Below the pieces are notes generated by a model, which ran no database searches, was not told where the DNA came from, and saw nothing but the letters and a program-made list of their open reading frames with translations. 64,000 bases of DNA, from assembly GCA_037481875.1 (NCBI GenBank), contig JBBFKY010000003.1:117235-181234 (forward strand), written 5' to 3'. The position numbers and the translations under genes are program-made. Origin of the DNA: Desulfosoma sp. GTDB taxonomy: Bacteria > Desulfobacterota > Syntrophobacteria > Syntrophobacterales > DSM-9756. Positions 1 through 9,451 of this stretch are shown here, piece after piece. The number at the start of each line of letters is the position of its first letter. Position 1 is the first letter of the stretch.

Positions 1-1413
1 ATCAAGGCAGGCATCCAGATTTATGAAAACCTGGTGAAATTTGGGGACAATTCCATGGATATCGAACCTCAGCTGGCCACCTCTTGGGAAGTCAGCGAGG
101 ACGGTCTCACTTGGACATTTCACCTGCGTAAAGGAGTCACGTTTCACGACGGCACACCCTTCAATGCGCAAGCTGTCTATGATTCCTTTGCACGGGTGAT
201 CGACAAAAACCATCCCTTTTATGGCTACGGCAAATGGGCTTACCTGAACCTTTCGTTGGGCATGGTGGACCAGGTCAAGGTGGTCGATGAATACACCGTG
301 CAACTGGTGACCAAGAAACCTTACGCTCCGCTCCTTAACAACCTGGCCCTTTGGCTCTGCCCTATCGTGTCCCCCAAGGCTTTGGCTGAATACAAGGACC
401 AAATCGGTATGCATCCGGTGGGAACGGGTCCCTTTAAATTTGTCAGCTGGGTCAAAGATGATCAAATCATTTTGGAGCGAAACGAAAATTATTGGGGTGA
501 CAAGGCCAAGGTGGATCGTATTATCTTGAAGTCGATTCCCGAACCTTCGGCACGCCTTATGGCCCTTCAGTCGGGGACCGTGGATATCGCCGACGATCTG
601 GATCCCGATTCCATTTCTTTGGTCAAAAAGGATTCGAACCTGAAAGTGATCGAGCGGCCGAGCATCAATGTAGGCTATCTGGCGTTCAACACCGAAAAGC
701 CAGCCCTCAAAGACCCTCGTGTGCGCCAAGCTATCAGCCATGCCATCGATAAGGACACCTTGATCAAGGCCATCTTTCAAGGCTTAGCGATTCCGGCCAA
801 GAACCCTTTTCCGCCCACTATTTGGAGCTATAACGACAGCATTCAACCTTATGAATACAATCCTGAAAAGGCCACAAAGCTTTTGAAAGAAGCCGGTTTT
901 GATTTCAACACGGAACTGGAACTGTGGGCCATGCCCGTTTCACGGGCTTATATGCCGGAGCCGATCAAGACGGCTGAGCTGATTCAAGCGTATCTCGCAG
1001 CCGTTGGAGTGAAAGCCAAGATCGTTCGCTACGACTGGGGCACCTACCTCAAAAACACCAGTAACGGTGAGCACGATATGTGCATGCTTGGCTGGCTTGG
1101 AGGGAACGCGGATCCTGACAACTTCCTTTACGGTCTCCTTTCGGCGGATACAGCCGTCACTCCCGGTGCCGCCAATGTAGCCCTTTGGAAAAACAGCGAA
1201 TTCACGGAGCTGGTCACGAAAGCTCAAAAAATCTTTAACAAAGACGAGCGTGCCAAGCTCTACATGAAAGCGCAAGAAATCTTTCATCGGGATGCCCCGT
1301 GGGTGCCTCTGGCCCATTCCACCATCGTGCGCTGCTATAGCAAGAAACTACACGATGTTCCGCTTCGACCCAACGGCTTGAATTCCTTTCAAATGGTCTG
1401 GAAGGAAAAATAG
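1..1413 (+). CDS. ABC transporter substrate-binding protein, peptide type (5' partial)
   Basis: Periplasmic binding protein of the DppA/OppA family (SBP_bac_5), delivering peptides or a related small solute to the membrane permeases encoded just downstream. The frame is open from base 1, so the signal peptide and start codon lie outside the window. About 470 residues are visible. Family-typical stretches are VSEDGLTWTFHLRKGVTFHDG near the left edge and the later DPRVRQAISHAIDKD segment. It is the first visible gene of a five-gene operon, with 15 bases to the next start. The ligand cannot be read from sequence: dipeptide, oligopeptide, nickel or opine-type specificity are all possible. Confidence 0.92.
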   Translation: MKAGIQIYENLVKFGDNSMDIEPQLATSWEVSEDGLTWTFHLRKGVTFHDGTPFNAQAVYDSFARVIDKNHPFYGYGKWAYLNLSLGMVDQVKVVDEYTVQLVTKKPYAPLLNNLALWLCPIVSPKALAEYKDQIGMHPVGTGPFKFVSWVKDDQIILERNENYWGDKAKVDRIILKSIPEPSARLMALQSGTVDIADDLDPDSISLVKKDSNLKVIERPSINVGYLAFNTEKPALKDPRVRQAISHAIDKDTLIKAIFQGLAIPAKNPFPPTIWSYNDSIQPYEYNPEKATKLLKEAGFDFNTELELWAMPVSRAYMPEPIKTAELIQAYLAAVGVKAKIVRYDWGTYLKNTSNGEHDMCMLGWLGGNADPDNFLYGLLSADTAVTPGAANVALWKNSEFTELVTKAQKIFNKDERAKLYMKAQEIFHRDAPWVPLAHSTIVRCYSKKLHDVPLRPNGLNSFQMVWKEK

Positions 1414-1428
1414 AAGGATTCTCCAAAG

Positions 1429-2439
1429 ATGCCTTGGAGCTACGTGGGACGCCGTTTCGGACAACTGGTCTTGATCTTGTTCGGAGTTTCCCTTCTGGTC
1501 TTTCTCATGCTGCGCCTCATTCCGGGCGATCCTGCGCAGCTCCTGATCGGTGAATATGCGTCACCCGAAGAATTGGCACGGCTTCGCCACAAGCTGGGCC
1601 TGGATCGCTCTGTGGCGGTCCAATACTGGCTCTATTTGAAGTCCATCCTTCAAGGTGATTTGGGCATCTCCGCACGCACAGGCACACCGGTTCTCAAGGA
1701 AATCCTTCCTCGGCTGCTTGCCACCGCGGAACTGTCCCTGGCCGCCATGTTCCTTGCCACCTTTTTTGGAATGGCCGCCGGCGTCGTCTCGGCTGTACGA
1801 CAGTACTCTTTGTGGGATTACGCCGCCATGTTTCTGGCGTTGGTTGGAGTCTCGATGCCCATCTTTTGGTTAGGCCTGATGCTCATATACCTGTTTTCCG
1901 TCAAATACCCTCTCTTTCCCATGATGGGCAGGCTTGATATGGGCATGAACGCTCCCTTTCTAACGGGGTTTGTTCTCGTAGACGCCTTGCTTGTCATGCG
2001 CTGGAATGTTTTTTGGAACGGATTGCATCATTTGATACTGCCGGCCTTCACCTTGGCCACCATTCCCATGGCCGTGGTGGCCCGCATCACGCGTTCGAGC
2101 ATGCTGGAAGTCCTCAATAAGGACTATATTCGCACAGCACGAGCCAAGGGGATGGATGAAACGGTTGTCATTTTGCGCCATGCGCTTCGCAATGCCATGC
2201 TCCCCGTTGTCACCGTCCTCGGCCTGAATTTGGGACTCCTTCTCAGCGGCGCCGTGTTAACGGAAACCATCTTTTCATGGCCTGGATTGGGTCGTTACGT
2301 TGTGGATTCTCTCATGGGACGGGACTATGCCGCGGTTCAAAGTTGCGTGCTCATTTTTGCAGTGATCATGACCTTGATCAATCTTTTGGTCGACCTTGTC
2401 TATGTGGTTTTGGATCCCAGGATTCGCATCCATGAGTAG
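1429..2439 (+). CDS. Peptide ABC transporter permease, DppB/OppB type
   Basis: Inner-membrane permease, 336 residues, usual length for the family. It opens with the typical single N-terminal membrane helix (LVLILFGVSLLVFLMLRLIPGDP) and keeps the coupling motif region near RTARAKGMDETVVILRHALRNA, the EAA loop that docks onto the ATPases. It should pair with the next permease to form the transport channel. Its stop codon overlaps the start of the next gene by 8 bases, suggesting translational coupling. Confidence 0.93.
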   Translation: MPWSYVGRRFGQLVLILFGVSLLVFLMLRLIPGDPAQLLIGEYASPEELARLRHKLGLDRSVAVQYWLYLKSILQGDLGISARTGTPVLKEILPRLLATAELSLAAMFLATFFGMAAGVVSAVRQYSLWDYAAMFLALVGVSMPIFWLGLMLIYLFSVKYPLFPMMGRLDMGMNAPFLTGFVLVDALLVMRWNVFWNGLHHLILPAFTLATIPMAVVARITRSSMLEVLNKDYIRTARAKGMDETVVILRHALRNAMLPVVTVLGLNLGLLLSGAVLTETIFSWPGLGRYVVDSLMGRDYAAVQSCVLIFAVIMTLINLLVDLVYVVLDPRIRIHE

Positions 2440-3271
2440 ATCGGAACTCTTCAGAGATCTTCTACGACATCGAACAGCTGCCGCCGGCCTGTGCCTTATT
2501 TCGGGCATCGTCATCTTGGCCCTGCTAGGCCCTTGCCTGGTCCCTTATGATCCTTTGGTGCCGTCCCCATTGGAACGACTGCAACCACCTAGCCCCAAAC
2601 ATTTTTTCGGCACTGACAGTTTGGGAAGGGACATTTTTAGCCGAGTCATTCACGGAAGCCGTATTTCCCTGATGATCGGGTTCCTTTCGGTGACTCTTTC
2701 CCTCCTTCCCGGAACCCTTTTAGGTCTGGCAGCAGGCTATTTCGGGGATCCAGTGGATAGTGTCATCATGCGCATCATGGATGTTCTCTTAGCCTTTCCC
2801 GCCGTTCTTTTAGCTATTGTCATTACAGCGATTCTCGGGCCTAGCCTTCCCAACACCATGATTGCAGTGGGTATCGTCTATATTCCACACTACGCCAGAA
2901 TCGTACGCTCCAATGTCCTGTCCCTCAAGCAACAACTTTTTGTCCAAGCCATTCGGCATCTGGGCGGCAGTCATGCCCGCGTCCTCTTCTCGCACATTCT
3001 CCCCAACACCTTCGCCCCTATTATCGTTTATGCCACACTGGGAATGGGGACAGCTGTGCTTCAGGCGGCCGCTTTGGGCTTTCTGGGTCTAGGAGCCCAA
3101 CCTCCGCAGCCCGAATGGGGAGCTATGCTCAGCGAAGGACGTCAATATATTCAAATGGCCCCTCATGTAGCGGCTTTTCCCGGTTTGGCCATTTTGCTGC
3201 TGGTGCTCGGTTTCAACCTTTTCGGAGACGGGTTGCGCGACGTGCTCGATCCGTCCTTGAGGACCCGATGA
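2432..3271 (+). CDS. Peptide ABC transporter permease, DppC/OppC type
   Basis: Second channel subunit, 279 residues from the chosen ATG at 2432. This start overlaps the upstream stop and gives MSRSELFRDLL, typical of the cytoplasmic N-terminus of DppC. An earlier ATG at 2396 would sit deep inside dppB. Diagnostic segments are PPSPKHFFGTDSLGRDIFSRVIHGSR and the EAA loop around QAIRHLGGSHARVLFSHILPN. It overlaps the next gene by ATGA. Confidence 0.93.
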   Translation: MSRSELFRDLLRHRTAAAGLCLISGIVILALLGPCLVPYDPLVPSPLERLQPPSPKHFFGTDSLGRDIFSRVIHGSRISLMIGFLSVTLSLLPGTLLGLAAGYFGDPVDSVIMRIMDVLLAFPAVLLAIVITAILGPSLPNTMIAVGIVYIPHYARIVRSNVLSLKQQLFVQAIRHLGGSHARVLFSHILPNTFAPIIVYATLGMGTAVLQAAALGFLGLGAQPPQPEWGAMLSEGRQYIQMAPHVAAFPGLAILLLVLGFNLFGDGLRDVLDPSLRTR

Positions 3272-4245
3272 CGGCGATTCTTTTGCAAATTCAGGGACTT
3301 CGCACGGAATTTTTTACGCGGCGCGGGATCGTGCGCGGTGTCGATGGAGTGGACCTTGAGTTAAACGAAGGAGAGACTTTGGGAATCGTCGGGGAGAGCG
3401 GGTGTGGCAAAAGTGTGACGGCTCTCTCTATCCTCAGACTCATCCCCAAAACTCAGGGAAGCATCACTGCAGGGCGCGTTTTATATAAAGGCATGGACCT
3501 TCTCTCCATTCCGGAACGCGCCATACGTCGCCTTCGTGGAAACGAAATCTCTATGATCTTTCAGGAACCCATGACGTCTCTGAATCCCGTCTATACCGTA
3601 GGGTTTCAAATTGAAGAGGTGCTTCGCAAGCACAGGGGACTGACCAAGAGGGAAACTCGTCGCGAAACGGTTCACGCTCTGTCTCTCGTAGGCATCCCAG
3701 ATCCTGAATCACGAGTGAACCATTATCCGCACCAGCTGTCCGGAGGCATGCGCCAGCGCGTCATGATTGCCATGGCCCTGGCTTGTCGTCCACAGATTCT
3801 TATTGCCGACGAACCCACAACAGCCCTAGATGTGACCATTCAGGCCCAGATTCTGGATCTGATTCAAAGGCTTAAGGACGAAATCGGCATGGCTGTTCTG
3901 CTTATCACACATGATCTGGGGGTTGTGGCGGAAACATGCCGTCGCGTGGTGGTGATGTACGCAGGCAAGGCGGTCGAAGAAGCACATGTCCTGGACCTGT
4001 TCACGATGCCAGCTCATCCTTACACGCAAGGCCTTTTTATGTCGTTACCCAAGGTTGGTGGTAAGCACGGAAAACTCACGCCCATTCCAGGCACGGTCCC
4101 GAGTCTGCATCGACTTCCCCCCGGCTGTGCCTTCCAAGATCGGTGTTCACGAGCCGAAGGACCCTGTTTTACGGAGGTCCCAGGGTGGATTGAGATATCC
4201 AAGGGGCATCGAGTACGATGCTGGCACCCGGTGATTGACTCATGA
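3268..4245 (+). CDS. Peptide ABC transporter ATPase, DppD/OppD type
   Basis: Cytoplasmic ATPase, 325 residues, starting at the ATG that overlaps the dppC-like stop (ATGA). A longer in-frame start at 3115 would run through the dppC gene and is rejected. It shows Walker A GESGCGKS, signature LSGGMRQR, Walker [13 protein letters not shown] and the C-terminal oligopeptide-transporter extension with cysteines ([14 protein letters not shown]). In this ATPase subfamily such cysteines can carry an iron-sulfur cluster; that is family knowledge, not shown here. It works with the next ATPase as a heterodimer. Confidence 0.94.
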   Translation: MTAILLQIQGLRTEFFTRRGIVRGVDGVDLELNEGETLGIVGESGCGKSVTALSILRLIPKTQGSITAGRVLYKGMDLLSIPERAIRRLRGNEISMIFQEPMTSLNPVYTVGFQIEEVLRKHRGLTKRETRRETVHALSLVGIPDPESRVNHYPHQLSGGMRQRVMIAMALACRPQILIADEPTTALDVTIQAQILDLIQRLKDEIGMAVLLITHDLGVVAETCRRVVVMYAGKAVEEAHVLDLFTMPAHPYTQGLFMSLPKVGGKHGKLTPIPGTVPSLHRLPPGCAFQDRCSRAEGPCFTEVPGWIEISKGHRVRCWHPVIDS

Positions 4246-5216
4246 AGCATGTCCTCTGCGAAGCGAAGAATCTGGTCAAGGATTATCCCATTCAGAGCGC
4301 TGTCGGATTTGGAGCCAAAGGCTGTGTGGTCCGAGCTGTGAACGATGTGAGTTTCGTCATTGCTCACCGAGAAGTTTTTGCTCTTGTGGGAGAAAGCGGC
4401 TGCGGCAAATCCACTCTAGGACGTCTTCTGCTGCGTCTAGAAGAGCCCACAAGGGGTCAGGTTTTTTTCGAGGGCCAAAGCTTGGAGTCCTTAAGCCGTC
4501 GTGAAATCTTTCAGTGGCGTCGTCGGGCTCAGATCATTTACCAGGATCCCTATTCAGCCTTGAATCCTAGGAAAAAAATCGGACAACTCATCGAGGAACC
4601 CTTGGTGATTCATCGGCTGGGATCGCCTGCGGAGCGTCGCGAAAAGGTCGCCAACCTTTTGCAACGAGTGGGACTCAGGCCGGAACATGCCGAGCGCTAT
4701 CCCCATGAATTTTCAGGAGGGCAACGGCAGCGTATTGTGATCGCACGAGCTTTAGCCCTGAATCCCGTATTTTTGGTGGCCGATGAACCAGTCTCGGCCC
4801 TCGACGTGTCCATTCAGGCCCAAGTGATCAATCTTTTGGAAGAACTTCAGGAAGAATTGGCTCTCACTTACCTTTTTATTTCCCATGACCTGAGCGTGGT
4901 CGAGCACATAGCCCATCGCATCGGGGTTATGTATCTGGGGCGTCTTGTGGAAATCGGGCCTAAGGAAGCCTTTTTTGAAGAGCCTCTTCATCCTTATTCG
5001 CAAGCCCTCTTGTCCGCCGCTCCTATCCCGGATCCAAGAGCAGCCGCCAGGAAACAACGCATCCTTCTGGAAGGCGATGTCCCAAGTCCCATGAAACCTT
5101 CTCACGGTTGCCCTTTTCATCCTCGATGCCGGGAACAAACAGCCTTCTGCACCCAAGAGGTACCGCCATTGAGAAACATTCGCCCAGATCGCCTTGTCGC
5201 CTGCCATCAACGTTGA
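4242..5216 (+). CDS. Peptide ABC transporter ATPase, DppF/OppF type
   Basis: Partner ATPase of the DppD-like protein, 324 residues. It has Walker A GESGCGKS, signature FSGGQRQR, Walker B FLVADEPVSALD and the C-terminal cysteine-containing extension (CPFHPRCREQTAFC). It starts by ATGA overlap with the previous gene and closes the operon. The 139 bases after its stop hold no recognisable gene or terminator before sbcC. Confidence 0.94.
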   Translation: MKHVLCEAKNLVKDYPIQSAVGFGAKGCVVRAVNDVSFVIAHREVFALVGESGCGKSTLGRLLLRLEEPTRGQVFFEGQSLESLSRREIFQWRRRAQIIYQDPYSALNPRKKIGQLIEEPLVIHRLGSPAERREKVANLLQRVGLRPEHAERYPHEFSGGQRQRIVIARALALNPVFLVADEPVSALDVSIQAQVINLLEELQEELALTYLFISHDLSVVEHIAHRIGVMYLGRLVEIGPKEAFFEEPLHPYSQALLSAAPIPDPRAAARKQRILLEGDVPSPMKPSHGCPFHPRCREQTAFCTQEVPPLRNIRPDRLVACHQR

Positions 5217-5355
5217 AAAGAAGCCTCCCCCCTCAAGGGATCGACAGCAGCACGAATTTTTTTGTGATAAGGAAAGCCTTGACAAGCCAGCTGAAGATGA
5301 AAGGATCATGGCACACGATGACCGAAGATCTTGAACGATTCATGGAGTCTCGACC

Positions 5356-8300
5356 ATGAAGATACTCAGACTACGGTTCAAGAACATAAGCTCGCTTCGA
5401 GGGGAATGGGACATTCGCTTCGATGCGCCTCCTTTTTCCGACACCGGCCTTTTTGCCATCACCGGTCCTAATGGATCGGGAAAATCGTCTATTCTCGATG
5501 CCATTACTCTGGGGCTTTACGGTCAAACCGTACGGCTTCGACACCCGGAACAAGACATCACGAGCTGGCTCGAAGATGAATCTTATGCCGAAGTGACTTT
5601 TCAGGTGAGCGACAAAATCTATCGCAGTCGATGGTGGGCTCGAAAAAGCTCCAATGGGCTTCTTGGACCGGAAATGTCCCTTTCTTCGGTCAACGGCACG
5701 GAAGCAATCCTGGAAAACCGTATCCTTGGCGTGCGCTCTCGACTTAGTGAAATCACCGGCTTGGACTTCAAGCGATTCTGCCGTTCGGTTCTTTTGGCCC
5801 AAGGGGAATTTGCCGCTTTTTTGAACGCTCTGGAACATGAACGGTCTGAAATCCTTGAAATGATCATGGGCCCCGAAGTGACTCAGGATCTGGCTCAGGA
5901 TCTAGATCACCGCCTGAGCGCTGCTCGGGAACGTCTTCTTCAGCTTAAGGAACTTGCCGCCAACTACCCTCCTGTAGACCGCGAAGCTCGCCGCGAACTG
6001 GAAATCCAGCGAGAAGAAAAACGGGCCGAACTGGAAGATTTGCGTCGGCAGATCGGCGAACTCGAAGCCGCAAAAGAACGGCTGGAAACCCTGGAGCGCC
6101 TGCACGAAGAGCTTCGTCAATCCCAGGAACTCTTAAGCAACGCTGAAGCTGAAGACCATGCCGCTCAGGAAGAACTTCAACGCATGGAAACCCTTTTGGC
6201 CGCCCAAGCCGTTCTGGACTCTCTTCGCCACTATGTGACTCTGGAAACAACACGGAACGAGCTTCAATCCCGCCTGGAGACTCTTCGGCGAAAATCAGAC
6301 GGAGAAAAAAAGCAGCTGCAAGAAATTCAGGGCCTCTTGGCGGCTGCCGAAGCCTCCCTGGAAGCAGAGCGGCAAAAGCTGGCGGAGAACCGACAGATTT
6401 TGGAAGAGGCAAGCCGTAAGGAAAGAGATATTCAGCGCCATGTGCAAAAGCTTCAAGAGGCGTCGGCACGATCCATGGAACTGGAACGGGCTCGAAAGGA
6501 TATGCTGGCCCGCCGGGATCAAATCCAGTCAAACCTTGAACAAGCCGGCCTTCAAGCCGAATCCCTTCAGAAGCAGCTCACCGAAAACGCATCCGATGCG
6601 GCTTTGGAAAACCACATGCCAAAGCTACAGGAACTTTTGAAGCACCTGGAAACTCTACGACAAGAAGAAGCTCTTCAAGCAGCACGACTGTTGGAGACTC
6701 AAGAAAGCCTCAAAAAAGCAGCCGCGGCTCTGGAAAAAGCCCAATCCCGGGAACACTGGATGGAGGCCAAAATAGGGCAAGCTGTGCTTAAAAAAGAAGC
6801 CTTGGAACAGGAACTGAAAGAAATCCTAGGCGATAACACACCGACTTCCCTCAAAGAAAACATAAAGGAAAGAAAAAAAACTCTTGCCGCTTACAGAAAA
6901 CTGCTTTCCATTTCCCAACGCTTTCACCAACAAGGCCTGGCTTTTGACATTCCCGCAAAGAGGGAAGAAGTGACGACACGTCAACAAGACGTTCAAGCCT
7001 CTTTGAATGAAGCTCTGGCGGAACTGCGAAAGCATGAAGCCGACATCGCTTGGCGTGAAAGCTTTGAGCGCGTCAGCTCGGAGCGCTCCAAACTTCAGGA
7101 AGGCAGCCCTTGCCCTTTGTGCGGGTCTTTGACCCATCCCTTTGTCACGGAAGGACTTCCGGACCTTTCCCAAATCTACGGCCGAATCGATGCGCTTCAA
7201 GACCGTATCGTATCCCTTCGAGCCGAACTGACGGATCTGAACCTTCGAAGTGCCCAATTGGAAAAGCAGGCCGAAGCAGCGCAAAATTTGCTTGGAGAAT
7301 GGCAGGAAGTGTGCCGGCGGGCAGGATTGAGCCTTGCCATGGTCGAACCGAATGTTGTCGCGGAAACCATTCAAGGTCTCGAAGAAGACCTCAGGCATGA
7401 CAAAGCAGCCCTTCGCTCCAGCCGATGGAAACGATGGCGTTTGCAATGGGTGAAATGGAAACTTCACCGAAGAATGCAAGGATTCTCAGATCGGAAACAG
7501 CAACGCCGACAACTCGAAGAAAAGTTTCGAGAAAAACAAGCAGCCACGTCAAAAAACCAGCAGGATCTCCAACGAGTACGGGGCGACCTTCAAGCCGTGA
7601 GCAGCGATCTCCAAACGCTTTTAAACAGTTATGGGGAAAGATTCCCTGAAAAAGGAGAGGAAACCCTTCTTTTACAGCGTCGTCAGAGACGTCGCGAAGC
7701 CTATGAACGTGCCGTCCACGAACATAAAGATCTCTTGAACCGCAAGCGTTCCTTTCAAACGCAACTGGAATCCTTGGCTTTGGATTTGGCACGGCTGGAA
7801 AAGGAGGCGGAGGAGGCGGCTTCCCATGTCGATACCTTGCAATCCATCCTCGCTGCCATGAAAGAGGAACGGGAAGCCATTTATGCAGGCCCTGATGCGA
7901 CGGCGGAACTCCAGAGCATGGAAGAATCCGTTCACCGGTTGCGCCGCAACGTCGAGGAACTTCAGCAGCAAAGCGAAACCCTGCAACAGTCTCTAGTCTC
8001 CACGGCTCAAGAGCTCTCCGCTCTGGCGTCCGAGCTGGAAAGCCAGGACAAAACGTGCAATACGTTGCGAACCGACCTTGAAACAGAGCTTAAAAAAATT
8101 GGGTTGGATTCCCTGGAAGCCGCGGCATCCGCCCTCAAGGCTGTGGAAGAAGAGTCCGCCGTGCGACAAAGAGCCTTCGAAGCAAGTCAAAATCTGGCAA
8201 GAGCCAGGGGTCTTGTGGATGCGGCTGCGCAGGCGATCTCTGAGGTCTCGAAGGACGACGCAGATGTCGATCTATCGGCCCAAGAAATCGCCGATCGAAT

Positions 8301-8940
8301 TTCTCAATTACAAACATTCAGGGAAAAAGCACAGCGAGATTTGCAGGAACTGGAAAGCCGGTTGGATCGCATTCGTCAATCGGTTCAGGAACATCGAGAA
8401 CTGCTGCAGGCCGTGGAGGACCAAGAACGGCTTGTGGCGCAACTGAGCGCTGAGGCAAAGGCTTTTCGAGATGAAAAGAACGCGGAGGCTCGCGAAAAAA
8501 TCCGGCGAATCATGCTGGAGCGGCTCATGGAACAAGCCAACACTCATCTGGAACTTCTTAGCGGCCGTTATAGGCTTCGCCCTTTGCAAAACAACGGTTT
8601 TGGTTTGGCTGTTGAAGACCTTATGCAGCAGAGAAACCAACGTTCTCTGCGCACGCTTTCCGGCGGAGAAACCTTTGTGGTGAGCTTGAGCTTGGCCCTG
8701 GGCTTGTCAGACCTTGCAGCCCATCATCGAAGGATCGAATCCTTGTTTCTGGACGAAGGGTTCGGGGCTCTGGATGAAGAAAGCCTCTATAGAGTTATCA
8801 CAGCGCTTCGCAGGCTTCAGGCCAACGGCAAGATGGTGGGTGTCATTTCCCACGTGAAAAGGTTGGCCGAAGAGATTGAAACGCAAATTCGTGTGGAACA
8901 GGAACCGGGAGGAAGGTCCCGCATTATGGTTGTGCCTTGA
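5356..8940 (+). CDS. sbcC: Exonuclease SbcC-like SMC-family ATPase
   Basis: Large subunit of the SbcCD/Mre11-Rad50-type nuclease that opens and trims hairpins and blocked DNA ends. The 1194 residues show Walker A GPNGSGKSS (37-45), two long coiled coils, a zinc hook CPLC at 586-589, signature LSGGE at about 1101 and Walker B LFLDEGFGALDEES near 1130. A GGAG lies 9 bases before the ATG. The usual nuclease partner sbcD is not adjacent on either side in this window, which is unusual since the pair is normally co-transcribed. A tryptophan- and arginine-rich patch at about residues 692-705 interrupts the otherwise heptad-like coiled coil. Confidence 0.93.
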   Translation: MKILRLRFKNISSLRGEWDIRFDAPPFSDTGLFAITGPNGSGKSSILDAITLGLYGQTVRLRHPEQDITSWLEDESYAEVTFQVSDKIYRSRWWARKSSNGLLGPEMSLSSVNGTEAILENRILGVRSRLSEITGLDFKRFCRSVLLAQGEFAAFLNALEHERSEILEMIMGPEVTQDLAQDLDHRLSAARERLLQLKELAANYPPVDREARRELEIQREEKRAELEDLRRQIGELEAAKERLETLERLHEELRQSQELLSNAEAEDHAAQEELQRMETLLAAQAVLDSLRHYVTLETTRNELQSRLETLRRKSDGEKKQLQEIQGLLAAAEASLEAERQKLAENRQILEEASRKERDIQRHVQKLQEASARSMELERARKDMLARRDQIQSNLEQAGLQAESLQKQLTENASDAALENHMPKLQELLKHLETLRQEEALQAARLLETQESLKKAAAALEKAQSREHWMEAKIGQAVLKKEALEQELKEILGDNTPTSLKENIKERKKTLAAYRKLLSISQRFHQQGLAFDIPAKREEVTTRQQDVQASLNEALAELRKHEADIAWRESFERVSSERSKLQEGSPCPLCGSLTHPFVTEGLPDLSQIYGRIDALQDRIVSLRAELTDLNLRSAQLEKQAEAAQNLLGEWQEVCRRAGLSLAMVEPNVVAETIQGLEEDLRHDKAALRSSRWKRWRLQWVKWKLHRRMQGFSDRKQQRRQLEEKFREKQAATSKNQQDLQRVRGDLQAVSSDLQTLLNSYGERFPEKGEETLLLQRRQRRREAYERAVHEHKDLLNRKRSFQTQLESLALDLARLEKEAEEAASHVDTLQSILAAMKEEREAIYAGPDATAELQSMEESVHRLRRNVEELQQQSETLQQSLVSTAQELSALASELESQDKTCNTLRTDLETELKKIGLDSLEAAASALKAVEEESAVRQRAFEASQNLARARGLVDAAAQAISEVSKDDADVDLSAQEIADRISQLQTFREKAQRDLQELESRLDRIRQSVQEHRELLQAVEDQERLVAQLSAEAKAFRDEKNAEAREKIRRIMLERLMEQANTHLELLSGRYRLRPLQNNGFGLAVEDLMQQRNQRSLRTLSGGETFVVSLSLALGLSDLAAHHRRIESLFLDEGFGALDEESLYRVITALRRLQANGKMVGVISHVKRLAEEIETQIRVEQEPGGRSRIMVVP

Positions 8941-9109
8941 GATTCGTTTTGCGGACGGAACATTCTTCCATCTGCTTCATTTTCTCTTCGAGTTCCGTCA
9001 TGGTTCGAAACACCCATGTGCTGGGATCCGAAAAACAGTACACGGCCAAGGGGCACATGCTGCAATCTTCACGGCGATCATGTAAGGCGGTTTGAGAAAT
9101 CGATGTCAT
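8924..9109 (-). CDS. Small cysteine-containing protein (61 aa), function unknown
   Basis: Short gene immediately downstream of the HNH gene on the same strand (17-base gap). The 61-residue product begins MTSISQTALHDRRED and has a CSMCPLAVYC motif followed by a predicted helix (TMTELEEKMKQMEEC) ending in a fourth cysteine. The CxxCPxxxxC pattern suggests a metal or iron-sulfur site. Its end overlaps the 3' end of sbcC by 17 bases in convergent orientation. I do not recognise a named family. Composition and position favour a real gene over chance. Confidence 0.55.
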   Translation of the reverse strand: MTSISQTALHDRREDCSMCPLAVYCFSDPSTWVFRTMTELEEKMKQMEECSVRKTNLKAQP

Positions 9110-9126
9110 GTGTCACCTGTGCGTTT

Positions 9127-9450
9127 TCACGAAGATTTGGTCTCGGCACATCGCTTGAGATAGTCCGCCCATTCCACCGGCAGTAGATATTTCTTCTTGG
9201 AATTACAGTCCTTGCAACAGGGAACCACGTTGCCTTTGGTGCTGCGACCGCCGCGCACCAAGGGCACCACATGGTCCATGGTCAACTCCTTTGACGAAAC
9301 CGTCTTGCCGCAATAATGGCAACGCCCTTTGGCGAGCTGGCGTTGCCACCACTGTGTTTTTCTGAGTGCTCGAGCCTTTTCCTTTTCGCGCCGAATCTGT
9401 TCCGGCGAAACCGTCACTGTGAAAGGCTCGAGAAATCGGTCAAGATCCAT
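9127..9450 (-). CDS. HNH endonuclease family protein
   Basis: A 107-residue protein with a compact HNH nuclease fold. It has a CHYC zinc knuckle, the DHVVPLVRGG segment carrying the first catalytic histidine, a GNVVPCCKDCNSKK segment with the central asparagine and second zinc knuckle, and a short C-terminal tail. Such small stand-alone HNH proteins are common in bacteria and mostly uncharacterised; roles in restriction or DNA repair are guesses. Its ATG lies one base past the stop of the upstream gene, so it is probably translated from the same transcript. Confidence 0.85.
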   Translation of the reverse strand: MDLDRFLEPFTVTVSPEQIRREKEKARALRKTQWWQRQLAKGRCHYCGKTVSSKELTMDHVVPLVRGGRSTKGNVVPCCKDCNSKKKYLLPVEWADYLKRCAETKSS

Positions 9451-9451
9451 C

